A stretch of 64,000 nucleotides of DNA from Clostridia bacterium (GCA_017452525.1 JAFTMG010000006.1:171790-235789); one strand, 5' to 3'; shown: positions 35,261 to 45,630, numbered from the stretch's first letter. The notes: generated from the sequence alone by a model not told the origin. Numbers and translations are program-made.

Positions 35261-36104
35261 ACCGCTTGACGTCCCTTGACGGCGGCACGCCGAAGGTGCG
35301 TTTATAGAGGCGGGAAAAATAGAAGACATCGCAGTAGCCAAGATATTCGGCGATCTCGCTGATATTCATGTCTGTATTTTGCAAAAGTTCCCCCGCATAG
35401 TGCATTTTTTCATTGTTGATGTAGGCAGTCGGCGTCATTTGGAGATATTGCTTGAACAAACGTGCGAGGTAGGAGCGCGAAAGATTAAAATGGGTACAGA
35501 TATCGTGAACACTGAGAGCCCCCGCAAGCCTTGCACGGATGAACAACAGAATTTTATCCAGCGTTGGGGACAACCGTCGCTTACTGTACGCGCTCTCACA
35601 GATCCCGCCCAGCATGATCAGAATACGCTCAAATTCCACATTGAGCAGCATGCGCGCGGTATGCGTCGTTTCCGAGGCATTGCCGATACATCCGCCGATA
35701 CGTGAGAGGAACTCAGTATATCTCTCCCCTGTTTGCAAATATTCATCCAAAAAAACACAAGAGGATTGCACCGGAGGAAGCGCAAAGGAAAAATGATGAC
35801 GCTCGTACGAAAAAGACGGCACACCGTCACAGAACTCCAAATCTCCTTGAAAATGCAAAAAGTAATATTCGCAGCTGTCCTCCGTCTTCGCCGTGTATAG
35901 CGTGCGTTTGGGAATGAGAATAGCATCGCCCGGATTTACATGAAAAACACGCCCGTTAAAGTGAAATTCCGCGGTTCCCTTGATCATAAAGACAAACAGA
36001 TTACGGTTTACATGCTTTCTTCCCTCATGCTCCCAGCCGCGGCTCTGTCGCACGCGTCCCGCCATGGGGCAGTTGATCGTCTTCGTCAGATCCAGTCGAA
36101 GCAT
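35259..36104 (-). CDS. AraC-family transcriptional regulator
   Basis: A 281-residue regulator. The N-terminal cupin-like domain has GTAEFHFNGRVFHVNPGD, the ligand-binding jelly roll. The C-terminal domain has two helix-turn-helix units (LSVHDICTHFNLSRSYLARLF and ISEIAEYLGYCDVFYFSRLYKR). The ATG at 36104 is set by AGGGGG upstream and by a promoter whose -35 box overlaps the alternative TTG at 36158. It is divergent from a glycosidase-like gene and binding lipoprotein, and probably activates them in response to a sugar. Confidence 0.93.
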   Translation of the reverse strand: MLRLDLTKTINCPMAGRVRQSRGWEHEGRKHVNRNLFVFMIKGTAEFHFNGRVFHVNPGDAILIPKRTLYTAKTEDSCEYYFLHFQGDLEFCDGVPSFSYERHHFSFALPPVQSSCVFLDEYLQTGERYTEFLSRIGGCIGNASETTHTARMLLNVEFERILIMLGGICESAYSKRRLSPTLDKILLFIRARLAGALSVHDICTHFNLSRSYLARLFKQYLQMTPTAYINNEKMHYAGELLQNTDMNISEIAEYLGYCDVFYFSRLYKRTFGVPPSRDVKR

Positions 36105-36125
36105 GACACACCCCCTTTTTCTTTT

Positions 36126-36154
36126 ATCATAGCACGCTTCCCCCTGAATGTCAA
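36126..36154 (-). promoter_or_regulatory. Promoter of the AraC gene
   Basis: Minus strand: TTGACA (36149-36154), 17-base spacer, TATGAT (36126-36131). Confidence 0.82.
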
Positions 36155-36221
36155 GCAAGCGAGTTCACTTTTACACAAAAATACAGCGTTTTTGTCTATG
36201 GAATTTTGTGCCGTGTTGTTT

Positions 36222-36227
36222 TATAAT
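36222..36227 (+). promoter_or_regulatory. -10 box of the glycosidase-like operon, likely activator-dependent
   Basis: TATAAT with no recognisable -35 box at the right distance (TGGAAT at 36199-36204). This fits activation by the divergent AraC regulator. Confidence 0.5.
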
Positions 36228-36256
36228 AAAATCAAACCATACAGGAGGTACCATTT

Positions 36257-38215
36257 ATGCAAAACGCTTTACATATTCAATTCGAGCGCAACATGTTGAC
36301 CTTCTCGTCGGAGAGCTATACTCCTCTCTTCAAAGCGGATGCCGATTTTTGGCGGCTCCATCTGGATTTCTGTCAGGTGGGCAAAAATAATGAGCTGGGT
36401 GTCTATTCTCACGCGCAGGCGCCTGCCGCCATCCGTCATGAGGACAACACGCTGACCGTTCACTATGACGATCTCCTTGCCGAGGATGGAATTACCTATC
36501 CCATTGCACTGACGCTGACTGTCCGTCAGGTAAACGGCGCATTGGAATATACCGCCAAGATCGACAATCGAAGTGAGGTGCGCGTGAACGAGCTGCAATA
36601 TCCCTTCTTTGAAATAGCTTATACCACAGAGCAAAGCAAAAAGGATGTTCTTTATCTGCCAATGGGGCTCGGACAGCGCGTGACAGATCCGCTCAGCTAT
36701 GTCCAAAAAGCGCACACCGAATACATGGCTGCGGACTACAAAAACATCTGGCACCTTCACACTTATCCCGGACAGATGTCCATGCCTTGGATCTGTCTGC
36801 AAAACGGTGAGCATACCTTAGCACTCTCCCGCCGCGACGAGATCTGCCGTATCAGCGGCTTTGTTCTCGGCACAGGTCCCCGCGAGGAGAAGGATACCCG
36901 CTTGATCATGACCGTCAGCTCCTATCCTGCCGTACTTCCCGGTGAGACGGTCACGCTGGAGGGTTATCGCCTCGCCGTCTACGATACCGATTGGCGCGAG
37001 GAGGCCGCATCCTACCGCGCATGGTCCAATCACACCTATCTCGCGGATATCATCGACGAAAATGGCCGTATCCGCCACAAGTCAAGTATCAAACCGCTTC
37101 ACGGCTGGCAGCGTATCATTCTGAAGCATCAATACGGTGAGATTTTTCACACCTATCACGATCTGCCCCGCATTTATCGCGAGGGCGCGAAATACGGCAT
37201 TCGCATGATCCTGCTCTTTGCCTGGTGGCAGGAGGGTATGGACAGCGGCTATCCCAACTACCAGCCGGACGAAGAGCTCGGAGGTGCCGATGCCCTGCGC
37301 AATGCCATTCGCCAGATCAACGAACTGGGCGGTAAAGTGGTGCTTTACGCCAACGGTCACATCATCGATGTCAACACCGATTATTATCGGGACGAAGGTT
37401 GGAAATACACCATGAAGAACATCGAAATGCAGGAGTACCGTGAGTATTACAAATTCTCTAACAACGGCACGATGCTCCGCTACGGGGGACTCAAGACCTT
37501 TGTCGGTGCCTGCCACGGCACGCCACAATGGCGCAATAAGGTCGAGGAGCTGGCACACCGTCATCTGAATCTCGGCTCCAACGGCACCTTCTTCGATCAG
37601 CTCAGCTGTGGCTTCCGCCTTTGCTTTGATAAATCCCACGATCACGGCAACCGAATTGACGTTGATCCGCAATTCCGCGTGGATACGGTCAAGCGCATCC
37701 GCGAGATGGTGGATGAGGATCAATGGTTCGGCAGTGAGTGGGCATCCGACCGCATCAGTCCTCTGCTCGACTTCACCCACGGCTGCGGCACGGGTACGTC
37801 GCTCAAGGAGGGCGTTTATCCCTACATTTACCGTTACACCTTCCCCGAGGTGCTGACATCCAACCGTCTGGCGCACGACGAGAAGACGATCTACCGCCGT
37901 GAACTGAATTATGCCTTCATCCACGGTATGCTGTTCGATGTTGCCCTTTACCGCTGCCGCATCGATACCATGAACGATTGTCCCAATTACTCGGCGCTGA
38001 TCAAGAAGCTGACCGATCTGCGTGGGGCTTATCTTGATTTCTTTACCGATGGCACCTATGATCTGCCTTCGGTCGATCTGCCGCAGGGCATACGCGGCGT
38101 TCAATATACGCTCGGTGACCGTAAGATCCTGGCTCTTTGGAATGACAGCCGCGAGGACTGCACGCTGTGCGGCACGACCGTTCCCGCAGGCGACGTTGCG
38201 ATCGCAGAGCTTTAA
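36257..38215 (+). CDS. Glycoside hydrolase-like protein (DUF6259-like, TIM-barrel)
   Basis: A 652-residue protein with an N-terminal beta-rich domain (about 1-260), a central probable TIM barrel (IRMILLFAWWQEGMDSGYP near 310-330; GSNGTFFDQLSCGF near 445; GSEWASDRISPLLDF near 490), and a C-terminal beta region. Clusters of Trp, Asp and Glu suit carbohydrate binding. No signal peptide, so it probably acts on imported oligosaccharide. It resembles DUF6259 proteins of gut bacteria; activity and catalytic residues are not established. AGGAGGT precedes the ATG. Confidence 0.72.
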   Translation: MQNALHIQFERNMLTFSSESYTPLFKADADFWRLHLDFCQVGKNNELGVYSHAQAPAAIRHEDNTLTVHYDDLLAEDGITYPIALTLTVRQVNGALEYTAKIDNRSEVRVNELQYPFFEIAYTTEQSKKDVLYLPMGLGQRVTDPLSYVQKAHTEYMAADYKNIWHLHTYPGQMSMPWICLQNGEHTLALSRRDEICRISGFVLGTGPREEKDTRLIMTVSSYPAVLPGETVTLEGYRLAVYDTDWREEAASYRAWSNHTYLADIIDENGRIRHKSSIKPLHGWQRIILKHQYGEIFHTYHDLPRIYREGAKYGIRMILLFAWWQEGMDSGYPNYQPDEELGGADALRNAIRQINELGGKVVLYANGHIIDVNTDYYRDEGWKYTMKNIEMQEYREYYKFSNNGTMLRYGGLKTFVGACHGTPQWRNKVEELAHRHLNLGSNGTFFDQLSCGFRLCFDKSHDHGNRIDVDPQFRVDTVKRIREMVDEDQWFGSEWASDRISPLLDFTHGCGTGTSLKEGVYPYIYRYTFPEVLTSNRLAHDEKTIYRRELNYAFIHGMLFDVALYRCRIDTMNDCPNYSALIKKLTDLRGAYLDFFTDGTYDLPSVDLPQGIRGVQYTLGDRKILALWNDSREDCTLCGTTVPAGDVAIAEL

Positions 38216-38230
38216 AACAGAGGTGTCAAC

Positions 38231-39682
38231 ATGAAAACGAAATTGGCAGCGACCCTGCTCTTACTCTCTTTGCTTTGCTTGGCAGCCTGCGGAAAAACGC
38301 CGCAAAAGCAGAATGATCCCACCGCAACGACAACGGCATCCGAAACAACAGCGGCAGAGACCGTAATAACGGAAACAACGACTACAAGCATTTACGACGA
38401 GATCGCCGACCCGAGCTTTGAAGGTGAGACCTTCACCATTCTCTGCCGCACCGATATGAGAGATGAAATCTATTCCGAGGGTGAGAGCGGTGACGTATAC
38501 GGCGACGCCGTCTTTGCCCGAAACCGCGCGGTTGAGGAAAATCTCGGTATCAAGCTGGATCACATTCACACAGCGGGAAACTGGTCCAACCGTGATAACT
38601 TCATGAACCGTGTTTCCTCCACCATTCTGAGCGGCGATAACGACTGGCAGCTGATCGCGGGATATATGAGCTATATGCCCGGCATGGTCACCAAAGGACT
38701 CTTTATCGATATCAATACTCTCCCGAGTCTCTCCCTCGATTCGCCTTGGTGGATCCAAGGCTACAACGACAACGTGACCATTCACAACAAAATGTATACC
38801 GCGATGGGGGATCTTTGCTCCAGCGGTCTGAAAAACGCCTACTGCGGCTACGTCAATATAGATCTGCTGGAAACTTACGGCCATAAGGTGGAAGAACTGT
38901 ATGACGCGGTCAACAGCGGCACATGGACGCTGGACATGGTGCTTGAGATCGCAGGGCAAGTCTCTACCGATCTCAACGGCGACGGCAAATACGACGCCGG
39001 CGACCTGCACGGAATTGCCATGAGTGACGTCACCATGAGCTCACTTCCCACGGCATTCGGCGTTAATTACACGACTAAAAACGAAGAGGGTATCCCCGAA
39101 ATCAGCATCCATACCGAGCGGTTTCTGACCTCTTACGAGCGGATCTATGAGGCATCGCATTCGAACTTTTGGCATCCCGTATACGACGTAGAAAAATTCG
39201 TAGAGGGCCGTACTCTGTTCCTCTTCCACACGCTGGAAACCAGCGGCGAAATGCGTGATATGGTCAGCGACTATGCGGTATTGCCCATGCCCAAATATGA
39301 CACCGAGCAAGAAAACTACCGCACGGCGACCCGTGCCGTGGCGTCCATTCTGCTCGTCCCCAACACGGTGCAGAATCTCGATCTGTGCGGCGCCGCCTTG
39401 GAGAGCCTGAACTATGAAAGCTATCTGCAGGTCACGCCCGCCTATTATGAAACGGTACTCCAACTCAAGCAGGTGCGTGACGAGGGGTCTCAGCAAATGG
39501 TCCGACTCGTCCGCGAATCGCTTTATTTTGACTTCGGATACGTGTACTCCGACAATTTGGGAAGCATCAGCGGTATTATGCGAAAAGCACTCACCAATCC
39601 TAATATCACCAGCCAGATTAAAGGCAATGTATATTCGTGGGAAAAGAGTCTGGAGATCCTGCTGAGATTCTTTGAGAAATGA
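38231..39682 (+). CDS. Extracellular solute-binding lipoprotein (sugar ABC-type)
   Basis: A 483-residue lipoprotein: signal peptide with lipobox ending L-A-A-C (C20), a Thr-rich flexible linker (about 30-52), and a family 1-type solute-binding domain. It follows the glycosidase-like gene by 15 bases and precedes a terminator, but no ABC permease or ATPase is adjacent. Either it uses a permease coded elsewhere or it acts as a surface glycan-binding protein feeding the glycosidase system. AraC control is likely. Confidence 0.85.
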   Translation: MKTKLAATLLLLSLLCLAACGKTPQKQNDPTATTTASETTAAETVITETTTTSIYDEIADPSFEGETFTILCRTDMRDEIYSEGESGDVYGDAVFARNRAVEENLGIKLDHIHTAGNWSNRDNFMNRVSSTILSGDNDWQLIAGYMSYMPGMVTKGLFIDINTLPSLSLDSPWWIQGYNDNVTIHNKMYTAMGDLCSSGLKNAYCGYVNIDLLETYGHKVEELYDAVNSGTWTLDMVLEIAGQVSTDLNGDGKYDAGDLHGIAMSDVTMSSLPTAFGVNYTTKNEEGIPEISIHTERFLTSYERIYEASHSNFWHPVYDVEKFVEGRTLFLFHTLETSGEMRDMVSDYAVLPMPKYDTEQENYRTATRAVASILLVPNTVQNLDLCGAALESLNYESYLQVTPAYYETVLQLKQVRDEGSQQMVRLVRESLYFDFGYVYSDNLGSISGIMRKALTNPNITSQIKGNVYSWEKSLEILLRFFEK

Positions 39683-39690
39683 TCTTATAT

Positions 39691-39731
39691 GAAAAGTGCC
39701 GCCGAACGCAAACCGTTCGGCGGTACTTTTC
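39691..39731. terminator. Bidirectional terminator
   Basis: An 18-bp stem (39691-39708 with 39714-39731) with flanking AAAA and TTTT parts, between the binding lipoprotein and the convergent prmA. Confidence 0.9.
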
Positions 39732-39742
39732 ATTGTATTGTT

Positions 39743-40705
39743 TTACGCCTTTTTCATCGCCATGGCGCACCAGCCATTGTCCTCAATGGCCTCTGCTACG
39801 ACGATCTTATGTGCGGCAAGGGCATCTACCACGTCCTGCGCGCGCTCGGAGATAATACCCGAGACCAGCAGGATGGCGTCATCCTTCATAAACGCGCCCA
39901 CGTCGGGTGCCATGCGGATGATGATATCTGCCACGATGTTGGCACAGATGAGATCATAGGGTCCCTCGGTGCGGTCCACGCCCCCCAGCAGGTCGGAGAC
40001 GTCGCAGGTGATATTGGTACATCCGTTCTCCTTGACGTTGTCGCGTGCCACGCGGACGGCGACCTCGTCGATATCATAGGCGCGACAGCTCCCCGCTCCG
40101 AGAAGCGACGCGCTGATGGCAAGAATGCCGCTGCCCGTGCCTACGTCCAGCACGCGGCAACCGGGCTTTGTGTACTTTTCCAGCAATTCGATGACAAGGC
40201 GGGTCGTCTCATGGGTACCCGTACCGAATGCCATACCAGGGTCCATGGTCAGAATGACCTCGCCCGGCTTTTTATCGTACTTCTCCCATGCGGGAACGAT
40301 GACCATTCTCTTTCCGATGTGAAGCGGCTTGTAGTATGCCTTCCAGGAATTTGCCCAATCATCCTCGTTCACGCCGATCTGTTCGATCTCGCCCTCAATG
40401 CGGTCCTCTGCCAGACGCTCGCGGATAAACGCGACCGTCTCTGCCAGCGGGCGCTCGGCAGGAAGATAGGCGGAAACAGAAGCACGTGTCTTATCCGCGT
40501 TGAGAATGCTCTCATCGATCAGATCGCCGTAGCAGGTCTTCATATCGATATCGCTGTAGTCCTCGATCATCAGATTGTTGGTCACCATGCTCATGATCGC
40601 GGTCAGACGGTCCAGGTGGGGCAGCTTGACGGTCACGCGGATCTGGACCCAGTCCTTGATCTCGCTTCTCGCCTCGCACACGTAGTCTTTATCCAATTCT
40701 GCCAT
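39743..40705 (-). CDS. prmA: Ribosomal protein L11 methyltransferase
   Basis: PrmA trimethylates ribosomal protein L11 with S-adenosylmethionine. The 320-residue protein has an N-terminal substrate domain, then the hallmark MDPGMAFGTGTHETT loop and the SAM-binding motif LDVGTGSGIL, followed by the CANIVADII motif. The ATG has GGAG six bases upstream, 15 bases after dnaJ. It ends the hrcA-grpE-dnaK-dnaJ-prmA operon, as in other Firmicutes. Confidence 0.97.
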   Translation of the reverse strand: MAELDKDYVCEARSEIKDWVQIRVTVKLPHLDRLTAIMSMVTNNLMIEDYSDIDMKTCYGDLIDESILNADKTRASVSAYLPAERPLAETVAFIRERLAEDRIEGEIEQIGVNEDDWANSWKAYYKPLHIGKRMVIVPAWEKYDKKPGEVILTMDPGMAFGTGTHETTRLVIELLEKYTKPGCRVLDVGTGSGILAISASLLGAGSCRAYDIDEVAVRVARDNVKENGCTNITCDVSDLLGGVDRTEGPYDLICANIVADIIIRMAPDVGAFMKDDAILLVSGIISERAQDVVDALAAHKIVVAEAIEDNGWCAMAMKKA

Positions 40706-40720
40706 GATGCTCTCCTCCGA

Positions 40721-41857
40721 TCATCCGTTCTTTTTCTTCTTGAAAAAGCCGCTCTTCTTCGAATAATTGCTCTCGCCGCAGCTCTCGGCGAATGCGCGCA
40801 TGGCATCTTTTTGCTTTTCATTCAAGCCGCGGGGGATCTCCACGTTGACACGGAAGGTCAGGTCTCCTCTGCGGTTGTTATTATTAACATAGGGTATTCC
40901 CTTTCCGCGCACGGTAAAGGTAGTCCCGGGTTGGGTACCCTCAGGAATGGTATACGGGATGGGATCCTCCAGCGTGGGGATCTTGATCTCGGCACCCAGC
41001 GTTGCCTCGGCAACGGTGATGGGGATCTCACAGTAGAGATCAAATTCCTCTCGCACGAAAACGCTGTGCGGCTTGACCTGAATGGTGATGATCAGATCGC
41101 CCGCGGGACCGCCGTTGCGACCGTCACAGCCCTGACCGCGCAAAGCGATCTTCTGTCCGTTATCAATGCCTGCGGGAATGGTCACAGTCAGCGACTTGGT
41201 GCCGCGCACCGAACCGGAACCGCGGCAGGCGGAACAAGGATTCTTGATGACCTTACCGGTACCGCGGCACGCGTCGCAGGGTGCGGTGCTTTGGAACTGC
41301 ATACCGCCCAATCTTTGCGTCACGCGCTTCTGACCTGAGCCGTTACAGCTGCGGCAGGTCTCTGCCGACGTTCCCTTTGCCGCGCCACTGCCGCCACACT
41401 CGGTACACTTCTGCACACGGTTATAGCTGACTTCCTTTTTGACGCCGAATGCCGCTTCCTCAAAGGTAATGGTCAGTCGGATACCGATATCGTCACCGCG
41501 GGTCGGCGCGTTGGCACGGCGACCGCCGGTGGAAGAGCTGAAGCCGCCACCGAAAAAGCTGCTGAAAATATCGCCAAAATCACCGAATCCACCGAAATCA
41601 GCACCGAAACCGGAGCCGCCGGCGGCAGGGTCAAAGGCGGCATGACCAAACTGATCGTATTTTGCCTTCTTCTCTTCATCGGACAGCACGGCATACGCCT
41701 CGTTCACTTCCTTGAACTTTGCCTCTGCCTCTTTATCGCCCGGATTCATATCGGGATGGTATTTTTTTGCCAGAGAGCGATATGCCTTTTTGATGGCATT
41801 CGCGTCGGCGCTTCGATCTACGCCAAGCACCTCATAATAGTCTCTTTTGTCTGCCAT
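40721..41857 (-). CDS. dnaJ: Co-chaperone DnaJ
   Basis: DnaJ delivers substrates to DnaK and stimulates its ATPase. The 378-residue protein has the J domain with HPD at 34-36, a Gly/Phe-rich linker, four CxxCxGxG zinc repeats ([32 protein letters not shown]), and the C-terminal peptide-binding domains. AAAGGT precedes the ATG. A hairpin lies in the 97-base gap after dnaK. Confidence 0.98.
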   Translation of the reverse strand: MADKRDYYEVLGVDRSADANAIKKAYRSLAKKYHPDMNPGDKEAEAKFKEVNEAYAVLSDEEKKAKYDQFGHAAFDPAAGGSGFGADFGGFGDFGDIFSSFFGGGFSSSTGGRRANAPTRGDDIGIRLTITFEEAAFGVKKEVSYNRVQKCTECGGSGAAKGTSAETCRSCNGSGQKRVTQRLGGMQFQSTAPCDACRGTGKVIKNPCSACRGSGSVRGTKSLTVTIPAGIDNGQKIALRGQGCDGRNGGPAGDLIITIQVKPHSVFVREEFDLYCEIPITVAEATLGAEIKIPTLEDPIPYTIPEGTQPGTTFTVRGKGIPYVNNNNRRGDLTFRVNVEIPRGLNEKQKDAMRAFAESCGESNYSKKSGFFKKKKNG

Positions 41858-41914
41858 AGCTTACCTTTCATTGCCGATCTCGCCTTTTTTGAAATCGGCT
41901 TTAATACACGAATC

Positions 41915-41945
41915 CGCAGGAAAGGGCAACATGCCCTTTCCTGCG
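41915..41945 (-). promoter_or_regulatory. Stem-loop between dnaK and dnaJ
   Basis: A perfect 13-bp stem (41915-41927 with 41933-41945, 5-base loop) without a T run. It may stabilise the dnaK transcript or lower dnaJ expression relative to dnaK. Confidence 0.6.
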
Positions 41946-41954
41946 TGTTTTCTA

Positions 41955-43787
41955 TCAGTTATTGCCGGTACTGTTATCCTCAAAATCAGCGTTGTAGTAG
42001 CCGTCGGCACCCTGCTGTGCGCCGGCTCCCGCATCGCCGCCGGGATTCTGCCCGCCCTGTGCGGCGTACAGCTTCTCGGAAACGGCGTAGAACGCCTTCT
42101 CAAGCTTCTCGGTATCAGCCTTGATCGCCTCGGTATCGTTGCCCTTTACGGTCTCCTTGAGGGTCTCGATGGCTGCCTTGACCTCAGTCAGCTCGCTCTC
42201 GGGAATCTTGCCCTCGATCTCGCTCAGGGTCTTCTCGCTCTGGAAGATCATGGACTCGGCGCGGTTCTTGGTGTCCACAGCCTCCTTCTGCTTCTTATCC
42301 TCAGCGGCGAACATCTCAGCTTCCTTGACTGCCTTATCGATGTCCTCCTGGCTCATGTTGGTGGAGGAGGTGATGGTGATGTGGGTCTCCTTGCCGGTAC
42401 CCTTATCCAACGCGGATACGTTTACGATACCGTTAGCGTCGATATCGAAGGTAACCTCGATCTGAGGCACGCCGCGGGGCGCGGGAGCGATACCGTCCAG
42501 ATTGAAGCGGCCCAGCGTGGTATTGCCGGCTGCCATCTCGCGCTCACCCTGCAGAACGTGGATCTCAACGGAGGTCTGACCGTCTGCGGCGGTGGAGTAG
42601 ATCTGGCTCTTCTTTACGGGGATGGTGGTGTTACGGTCGATGATTCTGTTGAAGACACCGCCCAACGTCTCGATACCGAGAGACAGAGGGGTAACGTCCA
42701 GCAGAAGCAGATCCTTGACGTCGCCGCCAAGCACGCCGCCCTGAATAGCGGCACCGATGGCAACACACTCGTCGGGGTTAATGCCCTTGAAGGGCTCCTT
42801 GCCGACGAACTTCTTCAAGGCATCCTGAACGGCGGGAATACGGGTGGAGCCGCCGACCAGCAGGACCTTATCGATCTCGTTGACGGACAGACCTGCGTCA
42901 TCCAGCGCCTTTCTGGTGGGGATCATGCAACGGTCGACCAGATCTGCAGTGATGCGGTCAAACTCTGCGCGGGTCAGCGTAGCCTCAAAGTGGAGAGGGC
43001 CCTCTGCGGTGGCGGTAATGAAGGGCAGATTGATTTCGGAGCTGGTCATGCCGGACAGCTCGATCTTTGCCTTCTCTGCGGCATCGCGCAGTCTCTGCAG
43101 GACCATCTTGTCGCGGCGAAGATCCACGCCGTGTTCTGCCTGGAATTTCTGTGCCATCCAGTCGATGATGCGCTGGTCGAAATCGTCGCCGCCCAGCTTG
43201 GTGTCACCGTTGGTTGCGAGAACCTCGAAAACACCGTCGGAGATCTCCAGAAGCGAGACGTCGAAGGTACCGCCGCCCAGGTCGAAGACCATGATCTTCT
43301 GGTTCTCTTCCTTATCCATACCGTAAGCAAGTGCTGCCGCGGTAGGCTCGTTGATGATTCTCTTGACCTCAAGACCCGCGATCTTGCCGGCATCCTTGGT
43401 TGCCTGACGCTGTGCGTCGGAGAAGTATGCGGGAACGGTGATGACCGCCTCGGTCACGGTGGTACCGAGGAATGCCTCTGCGTCGCTCTTCAGCTTCTGC
43501 AGGATCATTGCGGAGATCTCCTGAGGAGTGTACTGCTTATCGCCAACGTTCGCCTTAAAATCGGTGCCCATATGGCGCTTGATGGAAATGATGGTTCTGT
43601 CGGGGTTGGTGATTGCCTGACGCTTTGCCACCTGACCGACCATACGCTCGCCGGTCTTGGAAAAGCCGACGACGGAAGGTGTGGTTCTCGCGCCTTCCGG
43701 ATTCGGAATGACGCTGGGCTCGCCGCCTTCAAAAACAGCGACGCAAGAGTTGGTTGTACCCAAATCGATACCAATAATTTTTCCCAT
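41955..43787 (-). CDS. dnaK: Molecular chaperone DnaK (Hsp70)
   Basis: A 610-residue Hsp70 with the N-terminal [18 protein letters not shown] phosphate loop, the [15 protein letters not shown] motif, the [14 protein letters not shown] motif, a substrate-binding domain and a Gly-rich tail ending [18 protein letters not shown]. The ATG at 43787 has GGAGG eight bases upstream, and the in-frame TTG at 43802 is inside the ribosome site. It follows grpE by 79 bases. Confidence 0.98.
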   Translation of the reverse strand: MGKIIGIDLGTTNSCVAVFEGGEPSVIPNPEGARTTPSVVGFSKTGERMVGQVAKRQAITNPDRTIISIKRHMGTDFKANVGDKQYTPQEISAMILQKLKSDAEAFLGTTVTEAVITVPAYFSDAQRQATKDAGKIAGLEVKRIINEPTAAALAYGMDKEENQKIMVFDLGGGTFDVSLLEISDGVFEVLATNGDTKLGGDDFDQRIIDWMAQKFQAEHGVDLRRDKMVLQRLRDAAEKAKIELSGMTSSEINLPFITATAEGPLHFEATLTRAEFDRITADLVDRCMIPTRKALDDAGLSVNEIDKVLLVGGSTRIPAVQDALKKFVGKEPFKGINPDECVAIGAAIQGGVLGGDVKDLLLLDVTPLSLGIETLGGVFNRIIDRNTTIPVKKSQIYSTAADGQTSVEIHVLQGEREMAAGNTTLGRFNLDGIAPAPRGVPQIEVTFDIDANGIVNVSALDKGTGKETHITITSSTNMSQEDIDKAVKEAEMFAAEDKKQKEAVDTKNRAESMIFQSEKTLSEIEGKIPESELTEVKAAIETLKETVKGNDTEAIKADTEKLEKAFYAVSEKLYAAQGGQNPGGDAGAGAQQGADGYYNADFEDNSTGNN

Positions 43788-43866
43788 GATTGTTTCCTCC
43801 AAAATATATCACAAATTATTTACTAAAGTTATCAGAGAATGAGCGCTTGAAGCTCCCCTTCTCAAA

Positions 43867-44436
43867 TCAGTTGGCAACCTTGACCATGGCGTAGCGGATG
43901 ACCTTGTCGCCCTTGGCAAAGCCCTTTTGCAGGACCTCCACGATCTCTCCTTCTCCATGCTCCTCGTCTTCAATGTGCATCACGGCATTGTGAACGTTGG
44001 GGTCAAAGGTCTCGGCGGGGATCTCGGTCACGCCGAGCTTGCCCAGGGAATCGTAGAAGCTCTTCAGCGTCATCTCGAGCCCTTTGGCGACCACGGAAGG
44101 ATCGTCGTTTTTATACTGTGCCGCACGCTCCAGATTATCCAGAATGGGAAGAAGTGCCGCGATACAGTCGGCACACGCCTCAGCGTAGACCCCTTCCCGC
44201 TCCTTAGCGGAACGCTTGCGGAAATTTTCATATTCAGCCGCCATGCGCAGATATTTGTCGTTGAGCGCGGCACATTCCTCTGTCTTGGCGTCCAGCAGCT
44301 TCTGCATGGCTTCCGTTTTTGCCGTATCGGCAGATGCGTTGACCGACGCCTCGGCAACCTCTTCTGCCTGCGCGGTCTCCTCGATCACTTCCTCGGCGGC
44401 GGTTGCCTCTTGGGAATTTTTCTTCTTTTTATCCAT
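43867..44436 (-). CDS. grpE: Nucleotide exchange factor GrpE
   Basis: GrpE releases ADP from DnaK. The 189-residue protein has a charged N-terminal tail, a long coiled coil (about 48-100, including YLRMAAEYENFRKR) and the C-terminal beta domain with EIPAETFDPNVHNAV and the G-Y-x-x-x-D-K-V-I-R type end, here QKGFAKGDKVIRYAMVKV. It lies between hrcA (35-base gap) and dnaK. Confidence 0.97.
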   Translation of the reverse strand: MDKKKKNSQEATAAEEVIEETAQAEEVAEASVNASADTAKTEAMQKLLDAKTEECAALNDKYLRMAAEYENFRKRSAKEREGVYAEACADCIAALLPILDNLERAAQYKNDDPSVVAKGLEMTLKSFYDSLGKLGVTEIPAETFDPNVHNAVMHIEDEEHGEGEIVEVLQKGFAKGDKVIRYAMVKVAN

Positions 44437-44471
44437 TGATATTGCCCTTTCTTCAGATATTCGGACCGTGC

Positions 44472-45563
44472 CTATTTATCTGTATTCTGATCTGTTTTGG
44501 TGAAACCCGGCAGCAGGAAGGTGTCTTCATCCCCCATCAGGTCGGCGATATTGCCGCAAAGACTTTCGATGGTAGCAAGCACCTTGGCATAGTCCATACG
44601 AAGAGGACCGATGACACCGATGGCACCCACCGTTTTTCCACCGCGCTTGATTGGCTTGAAGATCAGCGCCGACTGATTCATCACCCGCACCGAGCTCTCG
44701 GAGCCGAGATACACGTTGACCTTATCCTCGGTATGCCCCGAGACCAGATTCAGGATCTCTTCCTTGCTCTCAAAGGCACTCATCAGCTCACCGAGCTGAC
44801 CCACGTCGGAATATTCGGGATACTGAGTCAGATGGCTGAGGCCGCTCAAATTCAGCTCACCGCCGTCCAGCTCACTCATGACCTCGTATATGGTCTTGAT
44901 GATGGGATTGACCAGCGCGGAATCGCCGCCCATGGCATTTTCTATGCGCATGATGATGGGAAGCGTGATGTTTTCCATGCTCAATCCTGCCAGCTCGGTA
45001 TTCAGACAGCCGCCGAATCTTTCCACCGTCTCCTCCGAAACAGCGGTATCCAGCTTCACGTATTTGGTCTTGACCGCGCCGGTGGAGGCAACGACGACCA
45101 AAAGGAAGTTGTGCGGATCGATATAGATGGTCTCCACCTTCAGAATACTGACGGAGGAAATACGCGGCTTGATGGCAATGCCGGTATAGTTGGTCAGCTT
45201 GGATGCCAGCTTGGAGGCGGCAACCAGGACCTGATCCAGCTCATTCATTTTAATATGAAGGATCTTATTGATCTCGGCGATCTCTCCAGAGGTCATGGCA
45301 TAATGCTCCAGAAGAGAGTCCACGTAAAAGCGGTATCCGAGAACGCTGGGCACTCTGCCCGCCGAGGTGTGAGGCTGCTCCAGATAGCCCATCTCCTCAA
45401 GCTCCGCCATCTCGTTACGAATGGTAGCAGAGGAGCAGGTAATCTGCTTGTTTTGCATCAAGGATTTGGAGCCGACCGGTTCGCCGCCTTCAATATGCGC
45501 GTCAATAATGGCTTTCAGGATCTGTTTTTTTCGCTCACTCAGCTCACGTCCTACAAGTCCCAC
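44472..45563 (-). CDS. hrcA: Heat-inducible transcription repressor HrcA
   Basis: HrcA binds CIRCE operators and represses class I heat-shock operons. The 363-residue protein has an N-terminal winged helix (ERKKQILKAIIDAHIEGGEPVGSK), the GYLEQPHTSAGRVPS motif, and the C-terminal GAF-like domain with IGVIGPLRMDY. It starts with GTG at 45563, preceded by GGGGAGG at 9 bases. A CIRCE element lies just upstream, so the operon is autoregulated. Confidence 0.98.
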   Translation of the reverse strand: MGLVGRELSERKKQILKAIIDAHIEGGEPVGSKSLMQNKQITCSSATIRNEMAELEEMGYLEQPHTSAGRVPSVLGYRFYVDSLLEHYAMTSGEIAEINKILHIKMNELDQVLVAASKLASKLTNYTGIAIKPRISSVSILKVETIYIDPHNFLLVVVASTGAVKTKYVKLDTAVSEETVERFGGCLNTELAGLSMENITLPIIMRIENAMGGDSALVNPIIKTIYEVMSELDGGELNLSGLSHLTQYPEYSDVGQLGELMSAFESKEEILNLVSGHTEDKVNVYLGSESSVRVMNQSALIFKPIKRGGKTVGAIGVIGPLRMDYAKVLATIESLCGNIADLMGDEDTFLLPGFTKTDQNTDK

Positions 45564-45591
45564 CGATTTTGACCTCCCCTTCCTTGTTGTT

Positions 45592-45618
45592 TTAGCACTC
45601 TTGTGTTTGAAGTGCTAA
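45592..45618. promoter_or_regulatory. CIRCE operator (HrcA binding site)
   Basis: TTAGCACTC, nine bases, AAGTGCTAA: the CIRCE inverted repeat with one mismatch (A for G) in the right arm, between the hrcA promoter and its start. Confidence 0.95.
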
Positions 45619-45630
45619 CCTTGTGCTTTA

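Noticed and set aside
33032-35341. Antisense reading frame of 769 codons opposite the M20 operon
   Set aside because: It runs opposite several membrane and M20 genes; the low-complexity Asp/His-rich translation is typical of a shadow.
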